Source of the DNA: Lachnospiraceae bacterium
Lineage (GTDB): Bacteria > Bacillota > Clostridia > Lachnospirales > Lachnospiraceae
NCBI GenBank assembly: GCA_021770345.1
Contig: JAETRD010000006.1
Location: 62,001 to 126,000, forward strand
DNA length: 64,000 nt
Reading direction: 5' to 3'
The notes beneath the pieces were generated by a model. It saw only the letters and a program-made list of their open reading frames with translations. It ran no database searches and was not told the origin of the DNA. Positions 53,261-62,294 of this stretch are shown here, in pieces. The position numbers and the translations under genes are program-made. The stretch's first letter is position 1, and each line of letters opens with the position of its first letter.

Positions 53261-54589
53261 ATGAATTACGAAGAGGCGAGAATATATGCGGCCCAGATCG
53301 GAAAAACCGGCATGGTCATGGGCCTGGAGAGTATTGAAAATCTGATGCAGGAGCTTTCGAACGTGCAGGAGGGGCTTCGCATCATACATATTGCAGGGAC
53401 GAACGGAAAGGGTTCCGTCGGCGCGTTTTTGGAGTCGGCGCTGCTATTGACCGGGAAGTCGGTGGGGCGCTACACGTCGCCGGCGGTGTTTGACCCGCTC
53501 GAGGTATGGCGCGTCAACGGGAAAAATATTTCCGGGGAGGACTACGCCGAGGGGATGACGGAGGTCCGGGAGGCATGCGCGCGCATGGAGGCCCGGGGAC
53601 TGCCGCATCCGACCATTTTTGAGGTCGAGACGGCGTTTGCATTTCTGCTGTTTTACCGGAAGCAGTGCGATTATGTGCTCCTGGAGACGGGAATGGGAGG
53701 CAGCACCGACGCGACGAATCTGATCCGGAAGCCGGTGTGTGCGGTCATCACCTCGATTAGCATGGACCACATGAAATTCCTCGGGGACAGCATCGAAAAG
53801 ATTGCGGCCGAAAAAGCCGGAATCATCAAGCCAGGGTGTCCGGTCGTAACAATCCGCCAGCGCGGGGAGGCGACGGAGGAGCTTTTGCGCGCGGCAGAGA
53901 GGCAGCAGGCGCCTCTGATGATCGCAGACCCGTCGGAGGCGTATGCACAGGTATACGAAGAGGCGGAGGCCTGCGCCTCTTCGTGCGAAGAAACAGGGAA
54001 GTCTCTGCCGAAAATCGCTTACGACTATCCGGGTGTCGGGCGGATTGCGCCGGAGATTCGGGGGCTGTATCAGATTGAAAACTCTTATCTTGCGGTCACT
54101 GTGCTCCATGAAGTGCTGCACCTTCCACCGGAGCTCATCCGAGAGGGAATCCGCCTTGCACGCTGGCCGGGGCGCTTTGAGACGGTCTCCGCGGCCGGGC
54201 GCTTTGTGATAGACGGCGCCCACAACGAGGATGCAGCCCGGAAACTTTACGACTCACTCCAAATCTATTTTACAAACAGGGAGATAACTTATATAATAGG
54301 GGTACTTGCAGATAAGGAACACGGGAAGATGTTGGAGATCATGCTGCCCCGGGCGGCCAGAGTCTACACGGTGACGCCGCCGAACGCGCGGGCACTGCCT
54401 GGAGAGGCGCTTGCAAAGGAGGCGTCGCGCTTTTGCGGGGATGTGACGGCCTGCGGGAGCATTGCGGAGGCCGTAGAGCAGGCGGATTTGCACACATCCG
54501 CGGACGGTGTGATTTTAGCGTTCGGTTCGCTGTCCTATCTGGCGGAGGTAAAAGCGCTTGTGAGAGACATGGAGAACCGCGGGGTGTGA
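53261..54589 (+). CDS. folC: Folylpolyglutamate synthase/dihydrofolate synthase
   Basis: 442 residues. It adds glutamate to dihydropteroate and folates. The Mur-ligase-like P-loop [10 protein letters not shown] is near residue 43, [16 protein letters not shown] follows, then the [11 protein letters not shown] stretch near 147 and the C-terminal [12 protein letters not shown] motif near 313. It opens the folate cluster folC-folE-folP-folB/K. Confidence 0.93.
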   Translation: MNYEEARIYAAQIGKTGMVMGLESIENLMQELSNVQEGLRIIHIAGTNGKGSVGAFLESALLLTGKSVGRYTSPAVFDPLEVWRVNGKNISGEDYAEGMTEVREACARMEARGLPHPTIFEVETAFAFLLFYRKQCDYVLLETGMGGSTDATNLIRKPVCAVITSISMDHMKFLGDSIEKIAAEKAGIIKPGCPVVTIRQRGEATEELLRAAERQQAPLMIADPSEAYAQVYEEAEACASSCEETGKSLPKIAYDYPGVGRIAPEIRGLYQIENSYLAVTVLHEVLHLPPELIREGIRLARWPGRFETVSAAGRFVIDGAHNEDAARKLYDSLQIYFTNREITYIIGVLADKEHGKMLEIMLPRAARVYTVTPPNARALPGEALAKEASRFCGDVTACGSIAEAVEQADLHTSADGVILAFGSLSYLAEVKALVRDMENRGV

Positions 54590-54621
54590 GGCCGCGCGGG
54601 CAGGAGAGAAGGACAGTTTGG

Positions 54622-55176
54622 ATGGATAGAGAGAAAATTGAGCGGGGAGTCAGACTGATACTTGAGGGAATCGGTGAGAATCCGGACAGGGAGGGTCTTA
54701 TCGGCACGCCGGACCGGATTGCCCGCATGTACGAAGAAATATTTGCGGGGCTTGTGCAGACGGCGGCGGAGCCGCTGTCAAAGACATTTCAGACAGAAGA
54801 TAACGAGATGGTGTTAGAGCGGGATATCACGTTTTATTCTACCTGCGAGCACCATTTCATGCCGTTTTACGGAAAGGCGCATCTGGCCTATGTGCCGGAC
54901 GGGCGGGTGGCCGGTTTAAGCAAGCTCGCGCGCACGGTGGAGGTCTATGCGAAGCGCCCGCAGCTGCAGGAGCAGATGACGGCGCAGATCGCGGACGCGA
55001 TGATGGAGTATTTAAAGCCAAAAGGAGCGATGGTGATGCTCGAGGCGGAGCACACCTGTATGACGATGCGCGGGGTGAAAAAGCCGGGCAGCCGGACCGT
55101 GACTTTTGTGACGAGAGGCGTTTTTGCGGAGGATGCGAAGCTGCAGAATCAGTTTTTTGAACTTGTGCGGATGTGA
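54622..55176 (+). CDS. folE: GTP cyclohydrolase I
   Basis: 184 residues. It converts GTP to 7,8-dihydroneopterin triphosphate, the first pterin step. Zinc and catalytic motifs [18 protein letters not shown] and [17 protein letters not shown] are intact, which places it in the zinc-dependent FolE1 type. The frame opens far upstream inside folC, but the conserved start is the ATG at 54622. The end overlaps the frame of folP closely, so the operon is compact. Confidence 0.95.
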   Translation: MDREKIERGVRLILEGIGENPDREGLIGTPDRIARMYEEIFAGLVQTAAEPLSKTFQTEDNEMVLERDITFYSTCEHHFMPFYGKAHLAYVPDGRVAGLSKLARTVEVYAKRPQLQEQMTAQIADAMMEYLKPKGAMVMLEAEHTCMTMRGVKKPGSRTVTFVTRGVFAEDAKLQNQFFELVRM

Positions 55177-55193
55177 AAGCAAAGGAGACAGCG

Positions 55194-56033
55194 ATGACAG
55201 ACAGGATACAGATTGGGAAACGGGAATTTGACTTAAAAAACCGCACTTATGTGATGGGGATTTTAAATGTGACGCCGGATTCCTTTTCGGACGGCGGGAA
55301 GTTTACGGACATGGATGCGGCGTTATACCACGCGGAAGAGATGATACGGGAGGGCGCCGCGGTGATTGACGTGGGCGGGGAGTCCACACGGCCCGGGCAT
55401 GTGCAGATTTCCGACGGGGAGGAGATCGCCCGGGTTGTCCCGGTGATTGCGGCGCTAAGAGAGCGATTTGACGCGCCGATTTCGGTGGACACTTATAAGA
55501 GCGCGGTCGCGGCTGCGGCGGTGGAGGCCGGCGCGGACCTGGTGAATGACATCTGGGGACTGAAGTATGACGCAGACATGGCTGCCGTCATTGCGGAGAG
55601 CGGCGCGGCCTGCTGCCTGATGCACAACCGGAAGAATACGGATTACGGGGATTTCATCGAGGATATCAAAAACGACCTTCGGGAGTCGATTGCGCTTGCC
55701 GCGCAGGCGCAGATTGCACCGGATAAGATTCTGCTCGACCCTGGCGTCGGATTTGCGAAGAGCTATGAGCAGAATCTTGGCGCAATCCGTCGCGTCGGGG
55801 AATTGCGGGAGCTCGGCTATCCCGTGCTGCTCGGGACTTCCCGGAAGTCGGTGATCGGACTGACGCTCGATCTGCCTGCGGACCGGCGCGTGGAGGGAAC
55901 GCTTGCGACGACGGTGGTCGGCGTGATGCAGGGCTGCAGTTTTGTGCGGGTGCACGATGTTTTGGAGAACGTCAGGGCGATCGCGATGACCGAGGCGATT
56001 CTGTACGGCAGCGCACGGAATCCGCAATCCTGA
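55194..56033 (+). CDS. folP: Dihydropteroate synthase
   Basis: 279 residues. It joins the pterin pyrophosphate and p-aminobenzoate, the target of sulfonamides. The signatures VMGILNVTPDSFSDGG, DVGGESTRPG, NDIWGLK and LLGTSRKS are present. The ATG at 55194 follows AAAGGAGA; GTG at 55173 overlaps folE and is less likely. Confidence 0.95.
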   Translation: MTDRIQIGKREFDLKNRTYVMGILNVTPDSFSDGGKFTDMDAALYHAEEMIREGAAVIDVGGESTRPGHVQISDGEEIARVVPVIAALRERFDAPISVDTYKSAVAAAAVEAGADLVNDIWGLKYDADMAAVIAESGAACCLMHNRKNTDYGDFIEDIKNDLRESIALAAQAQIAPDKILLDPGVGFAKSYEQNLGAIRRVGELRELGYPVLLGTSRKSVIGLTLDLPADRRVEGTLATTVVGVMQGCSFVRVHDVLENVRAIAMTEAILYGSARNPQS

Positions 56034-56064
56034 TATGCACAAAAAGTGCGGAAATGAGGACGAC

Positions 56065-56937
56065 ATGGATGTGATTAAAATTACGAATCTGAAGGTGTTT
56101 GCACACCACGGCGTATTCCCCGAGGAGACGCGGGATGGGCAGGATTTCTATGTGAATGCATGGCTGTATCTGGACTGCAGGAAGGCCGGCAAAACCGATT
56201 GCCTGGAAGACTCGGTCAATTACGGGGAGGCGAGCGCGTTTATCACGGATTTCCTGCAGCAGCACACCTATAAGCTGATTGAGGCGGCCGCGGAACATCT
56301 CGCGGAGGCCATGCTTCTTAAAATGCCGCTTCTTGCGCAGGTGCGGATAGAGCTGTGCAAACCGCATGCGCCGATCGGCCTGCCGTTTGAGAATGTTTCC
56401 GTCACGATCGAGCGGGGCTGGCACCAGGTATATCTCGCGGTCGGCTCCAATATGGGGGTGAAGGAGGCGCATATCGGACGGGGGCTTGCGGCGCTGCGCG
56501 ATACGCCCGGGGTGCAGGTGCAGAAGATTTCCGGGATGCTCGTGACAAAGCCCTACGGCGGGGTTGCGCAGGATGATTTTGTCAACGGCGCCGTGGCCGT
56601 GCGCACGCTGCTCACGCCGCATGAACTGCTTGCGCGGCTGCACGAGATCGAGGCGCAGGAGATGCGTGTGCGCGAAATCCATTGGGGACCGCGGACGCTG
56701 GATCTGGATATCATTTTTTATGATAAGCTGGTATACGAGGATGCGGATTTGATCATTCCCCATGCGGACATGGCAAACCGCAGCTTTGTGCTCGCGCCTC
56801 TGGCGGAGCTCTGTCCGAATTACAGGCATCCGCTGTTTGGGAAGACGGTGGCGGAGCTTTTGGATATGTTGGAGAATACGGACGCAGAGTCGGCCGGATT
56901 GGAGGGAGCTTGTGGCGGTAAAGGCGATTTTATTTGA
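56065..56937 (+). CDS. folK: Bifunctional dihydroneopterin aldolase and HPPK (FolB-FolK fusion)
   Basis: 290 residues. Residues 1-118 form FolB (FAHHGVFPEETRDGQDF, then VNYGEAS and the VRIELCKP strand). Residues 125-275 form HPPK (YLAVGSNMG, then GPRTLDLDIIFYD and IPHADMANRSFVLAPL). FolB cleaves dihydroneopterin, and FolK pyrophosphorylates the product for FolP, so consecutive steps sit in one chain. The start at 56065 follows TGAGGAC. The last 26 bp overlap the next gene. Confidence 0.93.
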   Translation: MDVIKITNLKVFAHHGVFPEETRDGQDFYVNAWLYLDCRKAGKTDCLEDSVNYGEASAFITDFLQQHTYKLIEAAAEHLAEAMLLKMPLLAQVRIELCKPHAPIGLPFENVSVTIERGWHQVYLAVGSNMGVKEAHIGRGLAALRDTPGVQVQKISGMLVTKPYGGVAQDDFVNGAVAVRTLLTPHELLARLHEIEAQEMRVREIHWGPRTLDLDIIFYDKLVYEDADLIIPHADMANRSFVLAPLAELCPNYRHPLFGKTVAELLDMLENTDAESAGLEGACGGKGDFI

Positions 56938-57586
56938 TCTGGACGGGACGATCATCAACTCGGAGGAGGGCATCACGAAGTGCGTGCAGTATGCGCTCCG
57001 TGCATACGGCGTGGAGGAGCCGGACCTGACGAAGCTGCGGGTCTTTATCGGGCCGCCTCTGGAGCTGATTTTCAGAGAACGGTACGGGATGAGCGGGGAC
57101 GAGGCGTGGGAGGCGGTCGTAAAATACCGGGAGCGCTTTGACGTCAAAGGAATTTTTGAGTGCAGCCTCTACGAAGGTGTGGGGGAGTGCATCCGAAATC
57201 TGAAGCGGCGGGGATTTGTCATTGCGCTGGCTTCTTCCAAGCCGGAGACTGCCTGCCGGCGGATTCTCGCGCATTTCGGACTGACGGAGGAGTTTGACGA
57301 GATTGTCGGCTCCACGCTGGACGGTTCCATCAGCAGCAAGGAGGAGGTCTTAGAGGAGCTCTGCCGCAGGATGGCAGAGCGCGGGCACGGCATCGGGCGG
57401 GATGAGATGTGCCTTGTCGGCGATACAAAGTATGACGCCGCGGGCGCGGTGACGGCGGGAATCCGCTGCCTCGGAGTGACTTACGGGTTCGGAACGCGCG
57501 AGGAATTGTTGGCTGCGGGTGCGGATGCGACGGTTGACACGGTAAAGGAAGTGGAGCAATATTTTGAAAACGACGGGAGCTTATAA
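56912..57586 (+). CDS. HAD-family phosphatase (phosphoglycolate phosphatase-like)
   Basis: 224 residues. HAD motif I is LFDLDGTIINSEEG at residues 6-19, motif II ALASSKPE near 105, and the motif IV region LVGDTKYDAAGA near 170. The cap domain between them is of the PGP type. The start is GTG at 56912 within the end of folK, with GGAGGGAG upstream. Substrate unknown; a role in dephosphorylating a pterin intermediate is possible from context but unproven. Confidence 0.85.
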   Translation: MAVKAILFDLDGTIINSEEGITKCVQYALRAYGVEEPDLTKLRVFIGPPLELIFRERYGMSGDEAWEAVVKYRERFDVKGIFECSLYEGVGECIRNLKRRGFVIALASSKPETACRRILAHFGLTEEFDEIVGSTLDGSISSKEEVLEELCRRMAERGHGIGRDEMCLVGDTKYDAAGAVTAGIRCLGVTYGFGTREELLAAGADATVDTVKEVEQYFENDGSL

Positions 57587-58361
57587 AATCTGGCAGATTC
57601 TCTACCCGATCGGCATGTTCTATGTGGTGGAGGGAATTGCATTTTTCTTTTTGCAGCTTTTTTTGGGGGATGCGGCGGAAACGTATATGCTGCGCCAGAC
57701 GGTTGGCGCGGCGGCGACGATTCCGGTCATTTTTTCTTACTATGCGACGGACGGGCGCATACGGGACAATGTGTACGGGAGACGTCCGGTGAAGTTTGAC
57801 AGGGAGCTTGCGGGAAATGTCGCTGCGGCCGTGGTTATTACGGCTGCGCTTGCCGCGGCGGTCAACAATCTGATCGCGATGTCGCCGCTTATGGAGGCGT
57901 CCGACAGTTTTGCCGCGGTCAACGAGACCTTTTTTGCGGGGAGGCTGTTTTATGAGCTGCTCGGTTCCTGTCTTGTGATTCCGGTTGCGGAGGAGCTTCT
58001 GTTCCGCGGCGTGGTGTATCAGCGTTTGAAACTGCTGTGCCCGGAATCTCCTGCGGGGGGCCGGATTGCGATGTTCCTGTCGGCGCTGCTGTTCGGTCTG
58101 GTGCACTTTAATCTGGTGCAGTTTGTCTACGCCGCGGGAATCGGCCTTGTGCTGGCCTTGCTGTATGAGAAGAGCGGCTTTTTGTATGTGCCGGTGCTCG
58201 GTCATATCGCGGCCAATCTCGTTGCAGTGCTGCGGGCGGAGAGCGGCTTTCTGGCATTTGCCTTTGAGCCGACGGCCGCGGGAATCGGTGTGACGGCGGC
58301 GCTGCTTTTGATTGGGGCGGGCGCTGCGGCCGTGTATATGCGGAAAAAGGAAGTTGAGTGA
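57564..58361 (+). CDS. CPBP-family intramembrane protease-like protein
   Basis: 265 residues with about eight membrane helices. The CPBP (Abi/CAAX protease) motifs are visible: PVAEELLFRGVVYQR near 135-150, FGLVHFN near 175 and GHIAANLVA near 213. The start appears to be TTG at 57564 inside the HAD gene, with GGAG seven bases upstream. Families of this type act in prenyl-protein or bacteriocin-related proteolysis; its target here is unknown. Confidence 0.82.
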   Translation: MKTTGAYKIWQILYPIGMFYVVEGIAFFFLQLFLGDAAETYMLRQTVGAAATIPVIFSYYATDGRIRDNVYGRRPVKFDRELAGNVAAAVVITAALAAAVNNLIAMSPLMEASDSFAAVNETFFAGRLFYELLGSCLVIPVAEELLFRGVVYQRLKLLCPESPAGGRIAMFLSALLFGLVHFNLVQFVYAAGIGLVLALLYEKSGFLYVPVLGHIAANLVAVLRAESGFLAFAFEPTAAGIGVTAALLLIGAGAAAVYMRKKEVE

Positions 58362-58386
58362 CAGAGCGGAAAGGCGGTAGCGCGAT

Positions 58387-58845
58387 ATGCAGATTTCAAG
58401 TCGATTTACACTGGCGATTCATATTTTCGCCTGTATAGACACGTTCGGAGAGGAATATAAAGTGACCAGCGATTTCCTTGCGAAAAGCACGAATGTAAAT
58501 CCGGTCATTATCCGGAAAATTTTAGGGCAGTTAAAAGGCGCGGGACTGATCGACGTGGCGCGCGGGACCGGAGGCACCACGGCTGCGAAGCCGTTAGACG
58601 AGATTACGTTTCTGGATGTGTATCGGGCAGTGGAATGTATTGAAAGAGGGGAATTGTTTCATTTCCACGAAAACCCGAATGCGGAGTGTCCGGTCGGAAG
58701 AAATATTCATCATATCCTGGACGATAAGCTTTTTCAGGTGCAGAAAGCGATGGAGGATGAGCTTGCGTCTGTCACGCTGGCGGATTTGAAGCGGGATACG
58801 GAGGAGTGTCTGAAAGAGGAGGCCCTTTTCGGGCGGGAAAAATAG
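58387..58845 (+). CDS. Rrf2-family regulator (YwnA type)
   Basis: 152 residues with the Rrf2 winged helix (SDFLAKSTNVNPVIIRKILG, residues 28-47). Only one cysteine lies in the region that holds three in Fe-S Rrf2 proteins (NAECPVGRN), so it is probably a redox or small-molecule sensor without an iron-sulfur cluster. In Bacillus ywnA lies beside ywnB, a NAD(P)-binding protein; the same pairing occurs here with the gene at 59039. Twin operators lie in between. Confidence 0.85.
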   Translation: MQISSRFTLAIHIFACIDTFGEEYKVTSDFLAKSTNVNPVIIRKILGQLKGAGLIDVARGTGGTTAAKPLDEITFLDVYRAVECIERGELFHFHENPNAECPVGRNIHHILDDKLFQVQKAMEDELASVTLADLKRDTEECLKEEALFGREK

Positions 58846-58856
58846 AGAAAAGCGTG

Positions 58857-58907
58857 GAATTTCAGAGTGTCAGGGAGTTTTCGGATGCTCTGAAATTTTT
58901 TTAAAAA
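58857..58907 (+). terminator. Terminator after the Rrf2 gene
   Basis: AATTTCAGAG and CTCTGAAATT form a 10-bp stem with an approximately 20-nt loop, followed by seven Ts. Confidence 0.75.
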
Positions 58908-58913
58908 ATTCAA

Positions 58914-58981
58914 TGTAACTATTGACATTACAACACAAGCGTGATACTATGACAATGCAAGATGTAACTAAGATACTTACA
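58914..58981 (+). promoter_or_regulatory. Promoter with two matching TGTAA-N9-TTACA operators
   Basis: TTGACA (58922-58927), 17 bp, extended -10 TGATACTAT (hexamer 58945-58950). Operator 1 (58914-58932) covers the -35, and operator 2 (58963-58981) lies just after the start site. Both read ATGTAACTA, then a variable core, then TTACAACA, offset by 49 bp. Confidence 0.75.
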
Positions 58982-59038
58982 ACAAAAACAGGAAAGGGCG
59001 GAGAAAATTAATCCGCAGACAGAAGAAAGGAATGGTGA

Positions 59039-59674
59039 ATGATTATGAAGATCGCGGTAGTTTGTGCAAACGGGAAAGCGGGGAAGCTCATCACAAAGGA
59101 GGCAGTTGACAGGGGGCTGGATGTGACAGCTGTCGTGAGAGGAGAAAATAAGTCGGCAGCGCCTGAGACGCTGAGAAAGGATCTTCTTGATCTTAGAGCG
59201 GAGGATCTCACAGGGTTCGATGTGGTGGTGGATGCTTTCGGCACATGGACGGAGGATACGCTTGGTCTTCACAGCATAACGCTGAAAACCTTGTGCGACG
59301 CTCTTTCCGGTACGGATACCAGATTGCTGGTGGTCGGCGGCGCGGGAAGCCTTTATGTAAATTCGGAGCATACCGCCTGCGTGTCGGACGGTCCGGATTT
59401 CCCGGATGTGTTCAAACCGTTAGCGGCGGCCATGGCAAAGGCGCTGTCAGAGCTGCGCGGCAGGGATGACGTAAATTGGACTTACATCAGCCCGGCGGGA
59501 GATTTCCAGGCAGAGGGTGAGCGCAGCGGGCAGTATATACTCGGCGGGGAAGAGCTGACGCTGAACGAAAGAGGGGAAAGCATCATCAGCTATGCGGATT
59601 ATGCGATCGCGATGGTGGATGAAATCGAAAACGGAAATCATCTGCGGCAGCGGATTTCCGTTGTGAGAAAATAG
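59039..59674 (+). CDS. NAD(P)-binding NmrA/YwnB-like protein
   Basis: 211 residues. The Rossmann N-terminus reads MKIAVVCANGKAGKLITKEA (GxxGxxG as NGKAGK), with DVVVDAFGTW and VVGGAGSLYV later. It resembles atypical short-chain dehydrogenases such as YwnB and NmrA. The reaction is unknown. ATG at 59039 (AAAGGA upstream) or 59045 are both possible. Probably repressed by the neighbouring Rrf2 protein through the twin operators. Confidence 0.85.
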   Translation: MIMKIAVVCANGKAGKLITKEAVDRGLDVTAVVRGENKSAAPETLRKDLLDLRAEDLTGFDVVVDAFGTWTEDTLGLHSITLKTLCDALSGTDTRLLVVGGAGSLYVNSEHTACVSDGPDFPDVFKPLAAAMAKALSELRGRDDVNWTYISPAGDFQAEGERSGQYILGGEELTLNERGESIISYADYAIAMVDEIENGNHLRQRISVVRK

Positions 59675-59737
59675 CGGATAGCTCGATTTGTATTTTTGCC
59701 CGATAAAACGGGGATATAAGGAAAGGCGGTGTGTGGA

Positions 59738-60649
59738 ATGCCCGGGTGGAAAAGTTTTGAATCACAACCTCATCATGATGATGCTGACAGGCTGCGCGAG
59801 GCGCTTGCGGCAGCGGACGCCGTTGTTGTCGGTGCGGGGGCCGGTCTTTCGGCTTCCGCGGGTTTTGGCTATGCGGGAGAGCGTTTTGACCGATATTTTC
59901 ATGATTTTGCGGAAAAATATCATTTCCGTGATATGTATTCCGGAGGTTTTTATCCCTATGATACGCTGGAAGAACACTGGGCTTACTGGAGCCGGTATAT
60001 TTACATCAACCGGTATATGGATGCACCGAAACCGGTTTACCGTAAACTGTACGATCTGGTTAAGAACAAAGATTATTTTGTGCTGACCACGAATGTGGAC
60101 CACTGTTTCCAAAAAGCCGGATTTGAGAAGCACCGCCTGTTCTATACCCAGGGGGATTACGGGCTGTTCCAGTGCAGCAGGCCGTGCCATAAGGAAACTT
60201 ATGACAATGAGCCCGTCATCCGGGAGATGGTAAAGGCGCAGGGATTTGTGACGGCCGCGGACGGAACGCTGACTCTGCCGGACGGTATCGTGCCCGGGAT
60301 GACGGTTCCTGCGGAGCTAATCCCGCGTTGTCCGGTATGCGGGGAACCGATGAGCATGAACCTTCGGGCTGACGATACCTTTGTGGAAGACGAAGGCTGG
60401 CGGGCGGCTGCAGAGAGGTATGCCCGGTTCCTGCGCGGACACCGGGAAGGGAAGGTATTGTTTTTGGAGCTGGCAGTCGGCTTCAACACCCCGGGGATTA
60501 TCAAGTATCCGTTCTGGCGTATGACGGAGGAGAATCCGAAGGCTGTATACGCTTGTATCAATTATGGGGAGACGGCTTGCCCGGGGGAGATTGAGAAGCA
60601 GTCTATATGTATTGACGGGGATATTGGGGAGGTACTTAAGCGCTTATAA
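59738..60649 (+). CDS. Class M sirtuin (SirTM-like protein ADP-ribosyltransferase)
   Basis: 303 residues. NAD-binding motif GAGAGLSASAGF is at 34-45 and TTNVDHCFQKAG near 110. The canonical sirtuin catalytic histidine region reads TQGDYGLFQCSRPC, lacking the usual HG. Four cysteines (C146, C150, and RCPVCGE near 198-201) make the zinc site. These traits point to the SirTM class, which ADP-ribosylates proteins (lipoyl-carrier GcvH-L in staphylococci). The gene adjoins a macrodomain gene, as in known SirTM operons, but no GcvH-L or lipoate ligase gene is present. ATG at 59738 is chosen; GTG at 59729 is possible. Confidence 0.8.
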   Translation: MPGWKSFESQPHHDDADRLREALAAADAVVVGAGAGLSASAGFGYAGERFDRYFHDFAEKYHFRDMYSGGFYPYDTLEEHWAYWSRYIYINRYMDAPKPVYRKLYDLVKNKDYFVLTTNVDHCFQKAGFEKHRLFYTQGDYGLFQCSRPCHKETYDNEPVIREMVKAQGFVTAADGTLTLPDGIVPGMTVPAELIPRCPVCGEPMSMNLRADDTFVEDEGWRAAAERYARFLRGHREGKVLFLELAVGFNTPGIIKYPFWRMTEENPKAVYACINYGETACPGEIEKQSICIDGDIGEVLKRL

Positions 60650-60737
60650 GATATGTAAAAAGGCTGATTAAGCGTCGCGAAAATGACATACGCTTTGCTC
60701 TTTTGACTGCTGAAGACAAACGGGTGGGAGGTCGAAA

Positions 60738-61517
60738 ATGAACGAAACGGAAAAAAGATTATATCTGATCAGGGAACTGCTGTCGGAGCTGCCGCAGTAT
60801 GAGGATGTGGAGATTCCGGACGAAGCGGGGGAGCAGAAGCGGCTTTTGCGGAGCCTCATGAATATACGCACTCCGCGTCCGATTTCGGAGGAGTTTCTTA
60901 AGGTGCAGGACGCGTATCTGCGCGGGGAGGTCAGAGAAAGGGGGATTACGGACGGTGATATGCTGCCCGCGTCCCCGGTTGACAGTCGCCTTGTCCTCTG
61001 GCAGGGGGATATCACAACCTTAAAGGCAGATGCGATCGTAAACGCGGCCAACAGCGCGTTAAGGGGGTGCTTTGTACCCTGCCATTCCTGCGTGGACAAC
61101 ATCATTCACAGCGTGAGCGGCATTCAGCTGCGTCTGGCCTGCGATAAACTGATGACGGAGCAGGGATGCGACGAGCCGACGGGGAAGGCGAAAATCACGC
61201 CCGCATTCAATCTGCCGTGCCGCTATGTTCTGCACACCGTAGGGCCGATCGTGCACGGACCGCTCACGGAAGAACACCGCAGGCAGCTTGCCTCCTGTTA
61301 TCGCTCCTGTCTGGAACTAGCTGCGGACAGCGGACTGAAAAGTATTGCTTTTTGCTGTATTTCCACCGGGGAGTTTCGTTTCCCGCGGAAGGAAGCCGCG
61401 GATATTGCGGTAAAGGCGGTTGCGGAATATCTGAATGCGGATGCGCGGATTCGGCGGGTGATTTTCAATGTGTTCAAAGAGGAGGATTATGTGATCTATC
61501 AAAAGCTGCTCGGATAG
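60738..61517 (+). CDS. Macrodomain protein, likely zinc-containing ADP-ribosyl hydrolase
   Basis: 259 residues. A helical N-terminal extension (1-85) precedes a macrodomain: QGDITTLKADAIVNAANSAL near 89, HTVGPIVHGPL near 160, ISTGEFRFP near 210. The insertion RGCFVPCHSCVDNIIH (C111, C115, H116, C118) supplies metal ligands as in the zinc macrodomains linked to SirTM sirtuins. It would remove ADP-ribose put on by the neighbouring sirtuin. The ribosome binding site is GGGAGGT. The gap after the sirtuin gene is 88 bp. The zinc role is inferred from residue pattern. Confidence 0.85.
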   Translation: MNETEKRLYLIRELLSELPQYEDVEIPDEAGEQKRLLRSLMNIRTPRPISEEFLKVQDAYLRGEVRERGITDGDMLPASPVDSRLVLWQGDITTLKADAIVNAANSALRGCFVPCHSCVDNIIHSVSGIQLRLACDKLMTEQGCDEPTGKAKITPAFNLPCRYVLHTVGPIVHGPLTEEHRRQLASCYRSCLELAADSGLKSIAFCCISTGEFRFPRKEAADIAVKAVAEYLNADARIRRVIFNVFKEEDYVIYQKLLG

Positions 61518-61572
61518 GGTCACAGCGATCTGGCAGTCCCGCGCAGGCGGAGCAGGAAAAAGAAATCTAATA

Positions 61573-61639
61573 TTGACAATATCAGATTTCTTTAAATATA
61601 ATAGAAAATATTGACACCACATATGACACCACATATAAT
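61573..61639 (+). promoter_or_regulatory. Tandem hicAB promoters with a 12-bp direct repeat
   Basis: Promoter 1: TTGACA (61573-61578), 18 bp, TATAAT (61597-61602). Promoter 2: TTGACA (61611-61616), 17 bp, TATAAT (61634-61639). The 12-bp unit TGACACCACATA occurs twice in tandem (61612-61635) and fills promoter 2, a likely HicB operator. Confidence 0.75.
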
Positions 61640-61659
61640 AAAAGTAAGAGGTATTCAGA

Positions 61660-61917
61660 ATGTCGAAATGGGATAAACTATTGACGAGAATATGTACTTT
61701 ATCAAAAGACCTCCGATTTGATGAATTGCGTAAGGTGTTGGAAAGCTATGGATATGTGATGAATGCTCCCAAAAGTGGCAGTAGTCATTTTACATTTCGA
61801 AAAATCGGATGTCAGCCGATTACAATACCTAAACATGAACCAATCAAAAAAGTGTATGTTGAGTTGGTAAAGCAGATTGTGGAAAGTGAGGCGATGAATG
61901 GTGAAAACGCTGAATGA
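61660..61917 (+). CDS. hicA: HicA-family mRNA interferase toxin
   Basis: 85 residues. The double-stranded-RNA-binding-like HicA fold shows FDELRKVLESYGYVMN, GSSHFTFRK with the active-site histidine near residue 43, and ITIPKHEPIKKVYV. HicA cuts mRNAs independently of or with ribosomes and is neutralised by HicB. The start follows AAGAGG. It overlaps hicB by 20 bp. Confidence 0.9.
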   Translation: MSKWDKLLTRICTLSKDLRFDELRKVLESYGYVMNAPKSGSSHFTFRKIGCQPITIPKHEPIKKVYVELVKQIVESEAMNGENAE

Positions 61918-62263
61918 TTATTTGACAATGAATTATCGTATGGAAATTATAGAGGATAAGGAAGAGGAGGGATTTGTGGTTTCGTTTCCGGAACTTCCAG
62001 GATGTATTACTTGTGGCGAGACAATAGAAACTGCGGTTGCAAATGCTCTGGATGCGAAAAAAGCATGGTTAGAAGCGGCTATTGAAGATGGCGTGGAAAT
62101 TCACAGCCCGGATAGCCTGGAGGAATATTCCGGACAATTCAAGTTAAGAATTCCTCGCAGCCTGCATCGTTCACTTGCTGAACATTCTAAAAGGGAAGGG
62201 ATCAGCATGAATCAGTATTGTTTGTATCTTCTTTCCAGAAATGATGCGGTTTATTCAAAATAG
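61898..62263 (+). CDS. hicB: HicB-family antitoxin
   Basis: 121 residues. The N-terminal partial RNase H-like fold contains GFVVSFPELPGCITCGETIE and NALDAKKAWLEAAIEDG, while the C-terminus (LRIPRSLHRSLAEHSKREG) is a ribbon-helix-helix-like DNA-binding part. It binds HicA and probably represses its own operon at the 12-bp repeats. Confidence 0.9.
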   Translation: MVKTLNDYLTMNYRMEIIEDKEEEGFVVSFPELPGCITCGETIETAVANALDAKKAWLEAAIEDGVEIHSPDSLEEYSGQFKLRIPRSLHRSLAEHSKREGISMNQYCLYLLSRNDAVYSK

Positions 62264-62294
62264 TGACTGCAGGCAGTAACAATCCGGCATTGTT

